NCBI RefSeq assembly: GCF_018860365.1
Contig: NZ_JAHKPO010000007.1
Span: forward strand, 1 to 64,000
Length of the DNA stretch: 64,000 nt
From: Arenibacter algicola
Lineage (GTDB): Bacteria; Bacteroidota; Bacteroidia; Flavobacteriales; Flavobacteriaceae
Reading direction: 5' to 3'
The stretch's first letter is position 1; each line of letters begins with the position of its first letter. This document shows, piece after piece, positions 20,667-29,454 of the stretch. The notes beneath the pieces were generated by a model. The model was not told the origin of the DNA. It was given only the letters and a program-made list of their open reading frames with translations, and searched no databases. A program made the position numbers and the translations under genes.

Positions 20667-21366
20667 GCATTCTCGAGGCTAATTCATATTCGCATGTGGG
20701 GTATGCGATATAAATATTTTTTTGCGGGGGGAACTTTTAATCCTGAGGACCAAAAGCGCTATTAATATTTTTGACAAGTATATAAAAATCATTTTAACAT
20801 CTTGCCTAAAGAGTCTTGCTAATCACCCAATTCTTGGTAAAATTCGTTGAGTTGTACACTAATTGGGATAAACTTATCGCAGTCTATTTATATTTTTTTT
20901 GTTTAATAAAGGAAAGGTCTTTTGAAATTATATTTATGTCAGCTTAATCGATAAATAAGAGTAGGAAAATAATACATATTTTATAATAATTAGTAATCAT
21001 TAATATTAGAATTTAAGAAATATAGAGAACTTCCAATCCAAACATAGAGTTGAAATTATTGTTACAATTTTATGTGATTTCATTTAGATGTCGATAAATT
21101 TTACGCTTTCCAAAATGGGAAAGAGAGATTTATGTCAGTTAATTTAAATGGTCGATCCTATCTAGCGCACATGAGTTGACTCAATGGTCGAGTATAAAGG
21201 CCTTGCCTGCCAAATTGGATAGTTCCCCCGAATACCTTTTCAGCAAGCTGGCCAATATGCGTTTAATATGTGGTTAATTGTACATCAATGGTACATTGCA
21301 ATCTAGACAATTAGGCAGCCCTTTATCATAATTTCATTGGGCAAACATATATTGATAAAAAGAAAG

Positions 21367-21390
21367 TCCCTTGCGGTTTTCCGCAAGGGA
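21367..21390 (-). terminator. Hairpin, terminator-like on the minus strand
   Basis: TCCCTTGCGG and CCGCAAGGGA form a perfect 10-bp stem around a TTTT loop. Read on the minus strand the stem is followed by CTTTCTTTTTATC, the T-rich tail expected of an intrinsic terminator. No convincing minus-strand gene lies just upstream (21391-21846), so it may mark an uncalled transcript, a decayed gene or read-through insulation between the two divergent genes. Confidence 0.5.
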
Positions 21391-21725
21391 TTGAATTCTG
21401 TTCCCGGAGGTTTGGAATTTTGTTTTATCATATTCTATAATGCATCAATTAGCCCGTTAGAATCAATTGCTTTTAATGGGGTTGGATGCGGAATAAGAGT
21501 GCATTCCCAACAAGTTTTGCTTCGGGCCTACCCGGTTATCAAAGAATACAAAATTCTCCAAACAGTTGGCCAGACCAATAAGGGTTTTAGGTTTTGTGCT
21601 AATACGGTATTGGAATCATCCACTAAAAATAATTTGAAGTCACTTAATTATTTGAACAAATTTCATTAGCTTAGGAGGTGTAGATCAGTATGGGAATCAA
21701 CTATTTATGTTATTAGGATAAAAGA

Positions 21726-21765
21726 TTACATGTAACTTCTAATAGCAACAAAAAGGGACATGTAA
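21726..21765. promoter_or_regulatory. Two ACATGTAA motifs upstream of the sugar dehydrogenase gene
   Basis: The 10-bp palindrome TTACATGTAA lies at 21726-21735, and a second ACATGTAA is 30 bp further at 21758-21765, about 80-120 bp before the ATG at 21847. A matching 12-bp palindrome occurs before the sigma factor gene at 63387-63398. A shared operator is possible but AT-rich intergenic DNA makes chance matches plausible. Confidence 0.35.
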
Positions 21766-21846
21766 ATCGTAAAATAACCCGTGGAATTTTAATTACACTT
21801 AACAATAGATTTAACTTTCTGGGTACCGAATAGGAAATATAAAGAA

Positions 21847-23613
21847 ATGGCAGTTCTCCTCCGCTTAAAAAAGGTTCTATTTATGTTACTGTTTTCGGGC
21901 ATTATGATGCAATGCACGAAAAACCTACCACCTGGAGATCCCGATAATGGGGGATTAGTACTGCCTGAAGGTTTTGAGGCGGTAGTGGTGGTGGACAGTA
22001 TAGGACCCGCTAGGCATCTTGCTATAAATGACAATGGTGATGTTTATATAAAAATGCGATTTGCCCATGAGGACGGTGAGAATATTGGTCTGCGTGATAC
22101 TAATAATGACGGAAAAGCGGACGAAATAGAGCGGTTTGGGGTATTTGATCAGCGTGGATATTACGCTACAGGGATGCGGATCAATAAGGATTATTTATAC
22201 TATAGCACAGCAAGTACGGTATATAGGCAAAAGCTGACAAGGGGCAAGTTGGTACCTGAAAGTGAGCCAGAGGTTATGCTTACGGATGATTATCAAAATT
22301 CCCCTTTTGGTTATTCCCACATTGCCAAACCACTAACTTTTGATGATAACGGCCATATGTATGTCCCCTTTGGCTCTCCTGGTGATGTTTGCCAATCAAA
22401 AGAACAGAATAGAATGCCCGGGGCATTGGGTCAGGATCCATGTCCAGAGCTGGAATGGCATGCCGGGATATGGCAATTTGACGCCAATAAGCCGGGGCAG
22501 ACACAAAAGGATGGATACCGCTATGCTACCGGAATTAGGAGTGTTGTGGGGATGGATTGGAATCCTTACGACAATACCTTGTATGTCCTACAACATGGAC
22601 GTGACAACCTGAACCGTAACTGGCCCGAATACTATTCCCCATGGCAAAGTGCTATGTTGCCATCAGAAGAATTTCTGAGGGTCAAAGAGGGGACCAATGC
22701 TGGTTGGCCTTACTACTATTACGATCATATGCAGGGCAAAAAATTACTTAATCCCGAATATGGAGGGGATGGCAAAAAGGAAGGTGATGGGGCAAAATAC
22801 GAGCAGCCCATAATTGGTTTCCCAGGTCATTGGGCACCCAATGACCTACATTTCTATCAGGGAGACCAATTCCCTGAGCATTATAAAAATGGCGCTTTTA
22901 TAGCCTTTCATGGTTCAACCATCAGAGCGCCTTTTCCCCAAGCTGGCTATTTTATTGGTTTTGTCCCTTTTAAAAATGGGCAAGCTGGTGAGTGGGAAGT
23001 TTTTGCCGATGGTTTTACACAGGTCGATAAAATTGTTGATACAGACGATGCAGGATACAGGCCTATGGGTATTGCCATGGGACCCGATGGGTCATTGTAT
23101 ATAAGCGAAAGTGAACATGGTAAAATTTGGCGGGTAATGTACAAAGGGGACAAGAAGAATTTTGGTAAGGACCAACTTGCACAAATGGAAAAGCTCAAAA
23201 ACTTACCGCATATCAAAACTCCGGATGAGATTAAGGATGATCTTACCCCGCTCAGGGCAGAAGCGGGAGCAATATTGTATAACAAATACTGTGGATCTTG
23301 TCATATGGCCAATGGTATGGGAGATGGCAGTAGGTTTCCGCCTATCGCTGGTTCCGAATGGGTCAAAGGGGACCAAAAAAGGCTTATAGATGTTGTATTG
23401 AGTGGATTAAGTGGGCCTATTGAAGTAAATGGCAAGGCCTTTGACGGCGTTATGCCACCAGTAGACTATTTGGAAGATGAAGAAATAGCCCAGATCCTAA
23501 CCTATATTAGGAAGGAATTTGGCGATAATTCCCCTCCCGTTGGATCCTACTATGTAAAAGAGGGCAGATACTATGCAAGGAAGAAAAAGGAGGCATTAAA
23601 GAGTGGTATTTAG
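21847..23613 (+). CDS. PQQ-dependent sugar dehydrogenase-like protein with C-terminal cytochrome c domain
   Basis: A 588-residue exported protein. The N-terminus has a hydrophobic segment ending at MMQC (Cys 22-23 region), a possible though atypical lipoprotein site. The body resembles the glucose/sorbosone dehydrogenase beta-propeller, with repeated features such as HGRDNL and MGPDGSLYISESEHGKIWRV. Residues about 470-570 form a cytochrome c domain with CGSCH at 482-486 for covalent haem binding, and a Met at 536 in GVMPP as a plausible axial ligand. The family oxidises sugars or related alcohols in the periplasm; the fused haem would take the electrons. Substrate is unknown. The gene stands alone, with 230 bp to the next one. 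Propellers of the same broad type are embedded in the divergent giant protein. Confidence 0.85.
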   Translation: MAVLLRLKKVLFMLLFSGIMMQCTKNLPPGDPDNGGLVLPEGFEAVVVVDSIGPARHLAINDNGDVYIKMRFAHEDGENIGLRDTNNDGKADEIERFGVFDQRGYYATGMRINKDYLYYSTASTVYRQKLTRGKLVPESEPEVMLTDDYQNSPFGYSHIAKPLTFDDNGHMYVPFGSPGDVCQSKEQNRMPGALGQDPCPELEWHAGIWQFDANKPGQTQKDGYRYATGIRSVVGMDWNPYDNTLYVLQHGRDNLNRNWPEYYSPWQSAMLPSEEFLRVKEGTNAGWPYYYYDHMQGKKLLNPEYGGDGKKEGDGAKYEQPIIGFPGHWAPNDLHFYQGDQFPEHYKNGAFIAFHGSTIRAPFPQAGYFIGFVPFKNGQAGEWEVFADGFTQVDKIVDTDDAGYRPMGIAMGPDGSLYISESEHGKIWRVMYKGDKKNFGKDQLAQMEKLKNLPHIKTPDEIKDDLTPLRAEAGAILYNKYCGSCHMANGMGDGSRFPPIAGSEWVKGDQKRLIDVVLSGLSGPIEVNGKAFDGVMPPVDYLEDEEIAQILTYIRKEFGDNSPPVGSYYVKEGRYYARKKKEALKSGI

Positions 23614-23842
23614 ATGCCTTGGCAATTAAGCCCTCGCCTGTGAGATGATTTTTAGTTTGAAATTTTGGTGTCGTAAATTCTGCCTCAATCCTGTTTTTCC
23701 TGAATTTTTTATTGTATTCAATTTTTGTTATATGGCGTATTCAAGATCATAAAAGCTATTAGTTATTAAAGGTTTATAATTGGTTCTGGTATATATCCCT
23801 AGCTTGGATTAACTTTAGTGCCAAACCGATCAGTCTTATAAA

Positions 23843-26101
23843 ATGAACAAAGCCATTTTCTTTCTTTTTCTTATTCCAATTTTGTCAATAGGCCAAAGCA
23901 CGGACCTAAGATCCAAACCAAATGCAAATCCTATTACAGCTTATATAGATAAGCCTTTTGCTCAGGAATATCATGAGGCATTTATTATTGCCGAAAAAAG
24001 TGAAGACTCCAACAATGTTAGGGCCATTCAACCAGATTTGGAGGGAGGCATCTGGATTGCCACCAAAAATGGTATCTACCAAAAAGAAGTCGGTTCCAAG
24101 GAATGGAAGATAGTAATTAGCGGAGATAACCAAGGCCCGGCCTATGACGTAGAAATTGATAAAGATCAAAATGTTTGGTTGGCCACCTGGAACGGAGTTT
24201 ATAGGAGTAGGTCCGGCGACATCCAAAAAATGGAAGGTCCTAAGCCGCCCATTGCCAAACTGCTATCGGCAAAGGAGGGCGTTTATGCCATGGGGCCATA
24301 TGGAATATGGTTGTACCAAGATAAAAAATGGGTAAAAAGGGATTATAAAACAGCGAGAAGTATTCGCACCGTGTTGTCCGACAATAACGGCGGACTGTGG
24401 ATAGGTACAGACGTGGGCCTTTACCACTGTACGGATGAAAAAACTACGGCATATCAGGGAAACGACGATTTAATCAGTGCTTATGTTCGGGGAATGGATT
24501 TTGACCAAGAGGGAAATATATGGATAGGGGGCTTGGGGGGAGTTTCCATTAGAAACAAAACTGCAAAAATTGGAGAAAAAACGTCTGAAGATGGGATTGT
24601 CAATGCCAATGTAACTGCTGTGGCAAAGGGTCCAGACGGCAGGATATGGGTGGGAACCCAATACGGGATAACCAGATTTGTCCCGGGAGAAAAAGAATAT
24701 TCCGTTAGATTGGGCAGGCGTTGGTTGGTATCTAACGAGGTGAGGGATATTGCATTCGACCAACAGGGAAATGCATGGGTTGCCACTGCTAATGGAGTAA
24801 GTGCCATAAAGAACAGGCAAATGACACTTGAAGGTAAGGCGGACTATTTTTATGATAAATTGATAAGGCGCCATGTCCGCGAACCATGGATAATAGCCCG
24901 TTCCAAATTAGCGGTGCCTGGCGATACCACGACCATACAGCCGGAGGACGACGATAATGATGGGGAGTTTACCTCCAATTATCTGGCCATGGAATCCTTT
25001 AGGTATGCAACAACCAAAAATCCGGAAGCCAGGGAAAGAGCTGGAAAGGCATTCGATTTCTTACATTTTTTAAGGGAAGTAACGGGTGAAGATGGTTTTT
25101 TTGCAAGGACCATAATTCCAGCTTCCTGGGAACAATCCCATGATATGAACCGCACTTACACCGAGCGCGAATTGGCCGAGGAAATTATTGATAATCCCAG
25201 ACAAAAGCCGGTAGAAAAGCGTTGGCATGTTTCCAAGGATGGCAAATGGAAGTGGAAGGGAGATACCAGTAGCGATGAGATTTCTGGGCACCTATTCGGT
25301 TATTATTGTTACTATAGCCTAGTGGCGGATGATAAGGAAAAAAAGCGGGTAGCCGATCATTTCAGCAAAATTATGGACCATTTGATGGAGAACGATTTTA
25401 ACCTGGTAGATGTGGATGGAACCCATACCAAGTGGGGCGTTTGGTCCCCGAATATTCTGAACCACAATCCCGATTGGGCTCCGGAAAGGGCATTGAACTC
25501 TTTGGAGTTGCTAGCTTTCTTAAAGTTTGCCCATCACATTACCAAAAAAGAAAAGTATCAAAAGGAATATTTGAAATTGATAAAGGAAGAAGGGTATTTG
25601 GAAAACGCTAAAACCTTGCACAACACCAACCCTTCCTGGGAGACTTATTTTGACATCTTTTTGTCCCTATACATGTATCCAATTTTAATAAACTATGAGG
25701 AAGATCCAGCTTTGAAGAGGGAGTATCAAGACCATTTGGAGCAATGGTTCAAGAAGCATAAAAAAGCAAAGAGCCCCATGATCAATTTTACTTACAATCT
25801 TCTAACAGGGGGGTCCGATGAGTTGGATAGCTCTATAGGTTTCCTGAAGGACGCTCCCTTGGACTTGGTAGATTGGTATGTTGACAATGCACAAAGGGAA
25901 GACCTTAAGGTAGTTCGGCAGCCTATTCTTGAAGAGCTTCAGACAGCCTTGCGCCCACCAAGTGAATACCGAACCATGAGATGGGATCAAAACCCTTATG
26001 TTGCGGTCAGCGGCGACCCGTCTCAGGAAAAAGAACCTGTTTATTGGCTGTTACCGTACTGGATGGGACGATATTTAAACTTGATATCGGCGGAAAAGTA
26101 A
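23843..26101 (+). CDS. Secreted propeller protein with C-terminal alpha-helical, glycosidase-like region
   Basis: A 752-residue protein with a signal peptide (MNKAIFFLFLIPILSIGQ). Residues about 55-325 contain at least six propeller repeats of the two-component-regulator type (GGIWIATKNGIYQ, NVWLATWNGVYR, GGLWIGTDVGLYH, NIWIGGLGGVSI, RIWVGTQYGITR, NAWVATANGVSA). Instead of the transmembrane helix, kinase and regulator domains found in hybrid sensors, residues 330-752 are Trp-, Tyr- and His-rich and mostly helical, resembling an (alpha/alpha) toroid. I see no known glycoside hydrolase signature. It may recognise or cleave a carbohydrate. It ends 34 bp before the convergent response regulator gene. 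Confident as a gene, uncertain in function. Confidence 0.8.
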   Translation: MNKAIFFLFLIPILSIGQSTDLRSKPNANPITAYIDKPFAQEYHEAFIIAEKSEDSNNVRAIQPDLEGGIWIATKNGIYQKEVGSKEWKIVISGDNQGPAYDVEIDKDQNVWLATWNGVYRSRSGDIQKMEGPKPPIAKLLSAKEGVYAMGPYGIWLYQDKKWVKRDYKTARSIRTVLSDNNGGLWIGTDVGLYHCTDEKTTAYQGNDDLISAYVRGMDFDQEGNIWIGGLGGVSIRNKTAKIGEKTSEDGIVNANVTAVAKGPDGRIWVGTQYGITRFVPGEKEYSVRLGRRWLVSNEVRDIAFDQQGNAWVATANGVSAIKNRQMTLEGKADYFYDKLIRRHVREPWIIARSKLAVPGDTTTIQPEDDDNDGEFTSNYLAMESFRYATTKNPEARERAGKAFDFLHFLREVTGEDGFFARTIIPASWEQSHDMNRTYTERELAEEIIDNPRQKPVEKRWHVSKDGKWKWKGDTSSDEISGHLFGYYCYYSLVADDKEKKRVADHFSKIMDHLMENDFNLVDVDGTHTKWGVWSPNILNHNPDWAPERALNSLELLAFLKFAHHITKKEKYQKEYLKLIKEEGYLENAKTLHNTNPSWETYFDIFLSLYMYPILINYEEDPALKREYQDHLEQWFKKHKKAKSPMINFTYNLLTGGSDELDSSIGFLKDAPLDLVDWYVDNAQREDLKVVRQPILEELQTALRPPSEYRTMRWDQNPYVAVSGDPSQEKEPVYWLLPYWMGRYLNLISAEK

Positions 26102-26135
26102 AACTTAAAATAATCCAAAGCATTTGATATAATCC

Positions 26136-26813
26136 TTAAAAAAGATTCTTTTTTACCAGCTCATAATAACTGGCACTTACAGGAATGACCGCTTTTTCAA
26201 TCAGCAGATCCCGGCCCTTTAAAGCGTTAACTTTTGCTTTGTTAACGATGTATGATCTATGGACCCTCATGAAACTTTGTGCTGGGAGCTTTTTCTCCAG
26301 AGCGCTAAGGCTCTGGTTGCTCATAATCTTTCCCTGTGGGGTGTGATAAATGACATATTCGCTATCGCTCTCAATATATAGAATGGAATCGAACTTAATT
26401 TTATGTAGGTCATAGCCCGATTTAACGATTATTGAATCCTCTGCGGCTTCCTGGTCAGTGTCTATTTTTATTTTGTTGACAGCCTTTAAAAAGCGTTCAA
26501 AAGTAATTGGCTTTAAGAGATAATCTATGGCATTTAGTTCAAAACCTTCCAAGGCGTATTCCGAGTATGCCGTTGTAAAGATGACCTGAGTTGATGGCGG
26601 AATCATTTTTGCAAACTCTGTACCTTTAATTTCGGGCATTTGGATGTCCAGTAGTAACAGATCTATTTTTTGTTCCTTAAGCACTTTTATGGCATCCAAG
26701 GGATTTTCGAAGTCGGCCACCAATTCCAAAAAATTCACTTTTGCAATATAGGTTTTGAGGAGGCTTCGGGCCAACTCTTCGTCGTCTACAATTAAACATT
26801 TAATGGTTCCCAT
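26136..26813 (-). CDS. LytTR-family response regulator (pair 1)
   Basis: A 225-residue cytoplasmic regulator. The receiver domain covers residues 1-115, with acidic residues D10 and D11, phosphoacceptor D56 in LLLLDIQMP and K101 in YLLKP. Residues about 125-225 are a LytTR DNA-binding domain (FMRVHRSYIVNKAKV). Its ATG overlaps the end of the kinase gene by 14 bp, so the pair is translationally coupled. LytTR proteins bind short direct repeats spaced about two helical turns; such repeats occur in the intergenic region beyond the kinase (27902-27949), pointing to the YHYH/SCO operon as a likely target. Confidence 0.95.
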   Translation of the reverse strand: MGTIKCLIVDDEELARSLLKTYIAKVNFLELVADFENPLDAIKVLKEQKIDLLLLDIQMPEIKGTEFAKMIPPSTQVIFTTAYSEYALEGFELNAIDYLLKPITFERFLKAVNKIKIDTDQEAAEDSIIVKSGYDLHKIKFDSILYIESDSEYVIYHTPQGKIMSNQSLSALEKKLPAQSFMRVHRSYIVNKAKVNALKGRDLLIEKAVIPVSASYYELVKKNLF

Positions 26814-27831
26814 TCAGATCTATGTGTAGTTGAACTTTAAAAGTAGTTAATTCTTTTTGGATCTTTAAGGTATGCTTTTTTGGGTATAGTATTTCCAATC
26901 TTTTCTTTACGTTTTCCAGGCCTATTCCTCCAATTTTGTCTTTTTGCATCGATTCCTTGGGGATGCTGTTTTCAATTTCAAAATTGATGTTTTTATCGTC
27001 GGAGAAGATACTTATTTTTAAAAAAGCATCTGTTATCTTTTCCAAATTACCGTGTTTTAGGGCATTTTCAACAAAGGGAATGAATAGCATGGGTGCTACC
27101 TGCACAGCATCGTTTTTTATTTGAAATTCAGTTTGTATGGGATAGGTTTTGCTACTTTTTAAGACGTACATGGCCAAATAGTCCTTTATATAGTCGACCT
27201 CTTTTCCTAAAGGTACAAACGCTTGTTCACATTCGTACAGAACATAACGCAACATATTGGAAAGGGTACTGATACCTTGTTGGGTCTTGTCCGAATTGGT
27301 AACCGAAAGCGCATAAATATTGTTCAGGGAATTGAACAAAAAATGTGGGTTGATCTGCGATTTCAGTAGTTTTAATTCAGTTTGCAAATTTTCATTCCTG
27401 TTCCTAATATTTTCTTCCTCCTTCTTTTGGGCAAACAAAAATGTCTCCATAAAAGTGGCTAGTACATAGGCAATGGACAATACCAAAAAATGGATCAAAA
27501 ATTGGGGTGGAACCCTAGGGCGCATTGCGGGCGGTGGACCTGCCTGGCGAGGTGGTTGACCTGAAATCAGTCCCACAAAAGGTTCAGAAATAATTGATGC
27601 GCAAAAAACGATCAAGGCCAAGGAAATCAATATAAATGGTACATACCTTTTTTTGAACAAAAGTGCGGGTGCCGTGTAATAGATCAGAACGGCAATGACC
27701 ACAATTTGCAAAAGAAAAGAGGGTGCGTTCTTTTTGGCAAAGACTACATCATCTGTCATAAGCAACCAGGCCATGAGCCATACGGCTAGCCATAATACCG
27801 TGTGAAAAAGAAATCGTTTTGTTCTGTCCAT
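26800..27831 (-). CDS. LytS/YehU-type sensor histidine kinase (pair 1)
   Basis: A 343-residue inner-membrane kinase. Four hydrophobic segments lie at about 8-26, 38-56, 63-83 and 112-132, with a Pro/Arg-rich loop (GQPPRQAGPP, about 91-110) between the third and fourth. The cytoplasmic part has the His_kinase core NPHFLFNSLNNIY with H163, followed by a HATPase domain (PFVENALKHG, GIGLENVKKRLEILY). No PAS or large periplasmic sensor domain is present, so the signal is probably sensed in or near the membrane. It is divergent from the EF-hand/YHYH operon, with 191 bp between the start codons. Confidence 0.95.
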   Translation of the reverse strand: MDRTKRFLFHTVLWLAVWLMAWLLMTDDVVFAKKNAPSFLLQIVVIAVLIYYTAPALLFKKRYVPFILISLALIVFCASIISEPFVGLISGQPPRQAGPPPAMRPRVPPQFLIHFLVLSIAYVLATFMETFLFAQKKEEENIRNRNENLQTELKLLKSQINPHFLFNSLNNIYALSVTNSDKTQQGISTLSNMLRYVLYECEQAFVPLGKEVDYIKDYLAMYVLKSSKTYPIQTEFQIKNDAVQVAPMLFIPFVENALKHGNLEKITDAFLKISIFSDDKNINFEIENSIPKESMQKDKIGGIGLENVKKRLEILYPKKHTLKIQKELTTFKVQLHIDLNGNH

Positions 27832-27874
27832 GGTACAAATTAAAGGAATTAATTTTCATCACAATGCAAAAATA

Positions 27875-27887
27875 GGCCCTCCGGGCC
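27875..27887. other. Short GC-rich hairpin in divergent promoter region
   Basis: GGCCC, a three-base loop TCC and GGGCC form a compact hairpin followed by a T-rich stretch on the plus strand. It lies between the kinase start and the 21-bp-spaced repeats. It could insulate the divergent transcripts, or be part of a leader. No assignment beyond the structure is possible. Confidence 0.3.
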
Positions 27888-27901
27888 CTTCTTTATTTAT
27901 T

Positions 27902-27949
27902 GTTCACTGGTGTAAACACTTTATTCGCTTAAAACCTGCGATGGTTCAC
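27902..27949 (+). promoter_or_regulatory. Three 21-bp-spaced direct repeats, candidate LytTR operator
   Basis: GTTCAC at 27902, ATTCGC at 27923 and GTTCAC at 27944 are spaced exactly 21 bp start to start. A weaker ATTCAAC follows at 27968. Two helical turns is the spacing reported for LytTR direct-repeat sites, and the LytTR regulator gene is adjacent. The array sits 75-120 bp before the EF-hand gene start, a suitable activator position for the 28023-34987 operon. Confidence 0.55.
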
Positions 27950-28022
27950 AGAAAGAAGCCATTTGGCATTCAACCATGGGCCATCTTTGTAGTCCAAAGA
28001 ATGAATTTAAAAAACAATAACA

Positions 28023-28313
28023 ATGAAAAAAATGATAGTAAAATCGGCAATGTTAACAGCAATGGTAACCTTATTTTTTAGCGCTAATCTTAATGCACAA
28101 CAACCTCAGGGTGGGCAAGGACAAAAAGAGCGGCCTTCCGTAGATCAAATTTTTAAGGAAATGGACAAGGATGAAGACGGAAAATTATCCAAAGAGGAAT
28201 TGAAAGGCCCTATCAAGGATGATTTCGCCAAGATAGATACGGATGAGGATGGCTACATCACTAAAGAGGAGTTGGAGAAAGCGCCTAAACCTAAAGGACG
28301 TAAACGTGAATAG
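28023..28313 (+). CDS. Small secreted EF-hand protein
   Basis: A 96-residue protein with a signal peptide (residues 1-26, ending NLNAQ). Two canonical EF-hand loops follow: D48-E59 (DKDEDGKLSKEE) and D72-E83 (DTDEDGYITKEE), both with Asp at positions 1, 3 and 5, Gly at 6 and Glu at 12, so both should bind calcium. The tail is basic (PKPKGRKRE). It is the first gene of a co-directional series and is 35 bp upstream of a YHYH lipoprotein gene. An extracytoplasmic calcium-dependent role is inferred. Confidence 0.9.
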   Translation: MKKMIVKSAMLTAMVTLFFSANLNAQQPQGGQGQKERPSVDQIFKEMDKDEDGKLSKEELKGPIKDDFAKIDTDEDGYITKEELEKAPKPKGRKRE

Positions 28314-28348
28314 GGAATGAACTTAAGTGTAATTATAAAATTGAAATT

Positions 28349-29356
28349 ATGACGAATAAATTTTCATATTTAATAGTAGGTGCCGTGCTCTTCATGTCCT
28401 ACCTAAGCTGTAGCAATGATAGTGAGGATACTGCGGACGGCACGGATGATAGTGAAACAGTGGATGAATCTGCTGTGGTAAATGTTGATCCATCTTACTT
28501 TTATACGGCAGATGGATCGGTCACGATTACTACTGTACCCTGTACATTGTCAGATGGCACCGAAACGGATTGCTACCAAATTGTTACCTCCAGTTTGGCC
28601 GGAGATCACGAAATGGGGCCTTGGTGCCCGGACAATATCGACGACGATGCGGAGGCAGGGGGCATATGGCTGGAAGGCGGGGAAGTTTATGATGTGGATG
28701 GTGCCTTTGTTGAAAATTTGGCGACATTTTACGACGATACCAATTGGTTATTATATGATAGCAACGGAGATATTTATGTAACGGATACCGAAGAAGATTG
28801 TGAGAATGCCGCCAACCCAAATGTGGGCGCCGAGTATGAGAACTTCTGTGTAGAATGCCTCCCTTCCTATATTACCGATTTAAGTCAAACTTGGGTAATA
28901 CCAGTAACGCCGGTAATACAGGCTAGTCCAACTTTATTTACTACCGCAGGAGGAGGGCCTCCGGGAGCGGGCAATTCGGCACCTTCGACTCGTGGAGTAG
29001 CTTTGAACGGTATTGAATTTTCTGCTCCTGCACCTGTGGATAATATACTTGGGGCATACACCCTTGCCCCTTTTGATGATGCTGGCGGACATATTAATGT
29101 ACATCAGGGATACCACTACCATGCAGCTACAGGATTCGGGACACAAATAGCGCAGGACGATGGGCATGCAGCTTTGATCGGATACGCCTTGGACGGATTC
29201 GGAATATATGCTTTGGAAGATGCCAATGGCGATAGCCCTTCCGACTTGGATGAATTAAGGGGGCATACGGATGATGCTAGAGGGTATCATTACCATGTAG
29301 ACGCTGCCGGCAATAATAATTTTATAAATGGTTTAAAGGGAGCTTACGTCAATTGA
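28349..29356 (+). CDS. YHYH-domain lipoprotein 1
   Basis: A 335-residue lipoprotein; the signal peptide ends at Cys21 in the lipobox YLSC and is followed by an acidic linker. Residues 60-100 hold a Cys-containing block (C65, C75, C93; CTLSDG, DCYQIV, WCPDNIDDD) that recurs in YHYH protein 2. The C-terminal half is the YHYH domain, with YHYH at 255-258 and 313-316 plus nearby GGH and GH motifs. The clustered His residues suggest metal binding; this is inference, as the family has no firm function known to me. It shares an operon with two further YHYH lipoproteins and a SCO protein. Confidence 0.9.
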   Translation: MTNKFSYLIVGAVLFMSYLSCSNDSEDTADGTDDSETVDESAVVNVDPSYFYTADGSVTITTVPCTLSDGTETDCYQIVTSSLAGDHEMGPWCPDNIDDDAEAGGIWLEGGEVYDVDGAFVENLATFYDDTNWLLYDSNGDIYVTDTEEDCENAANPNVGAEYENFCVECLPSYITDLSQTWVIPVTPVIQASPTLFTTAGGGPPGAGNSAPSTRGVALNGIEFSAPAPVDNILGAYTLAPFDDAGGHINVHQGYHYHAATGFGTQIAQDDGHAALIGYALDGFGIYALEDANGDSPSDLDELRGHTDDARGYHYHVDAAGNNNFINGLKGAYVN

Positions 29357-29391
29357 AAGTAATGGTTGGAAAGAGTCTTAATTAGATAGGA

Positions 29392-29417
29392 AGGCCATTC
29401 GAAAAATAGTATGGCCT
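29392..29417 (+). other. Intercistronic stem-loop
   Basis: AGGCCAT (29392-29398) and ATGGCCT (29411-29417) pair around a 12-base loop; the flanking bases (AGATAGGA and TTCCATCT) extend the pairing imperfectly. No T-run follows. It lies between YHYH gene 1 and the next gene and may set mRNA processing or partial termination in the operon. Confidence 0.35.
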
Positions 29418-29454
29418 GTTCCATCTAACCTTTTAAACATAAAAATATAAACAG

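Larger units (their letters stand above)
20465..21846. other. 1.4-kb region without a convincing gene
   Basis: This AT-rich stretch separates the divergent giant gene and the sugar dehydrogenase gene. The only sizeable open frame (21337-21669, plus) has no signal peptide, domain or recognisable composition and runs through a perfect hairpin, so I do not call it. The region holds an inverted repeat near the giant gene, a hairpin at 21367-21390 and ACATGT motifs before 21847. It may carry long 5' leaders, an sRNA or a decayed gene; none is demonstrable from sequence alone. Confidence 0.6.

Noticed and set aside
21337-21669. 110-codon open frame in the intergenic gap
   Set aside because: No signal peptide, domain or typical composition; it runs through a perfect hairpin and has no neighbouring operon.
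27830-28081. 83-codon open frame across the divergent promoter region
   Set aside because: It overlaps the start of the kinase gene and the EF-hand gene in another frame and crosses the regulatory repeats.
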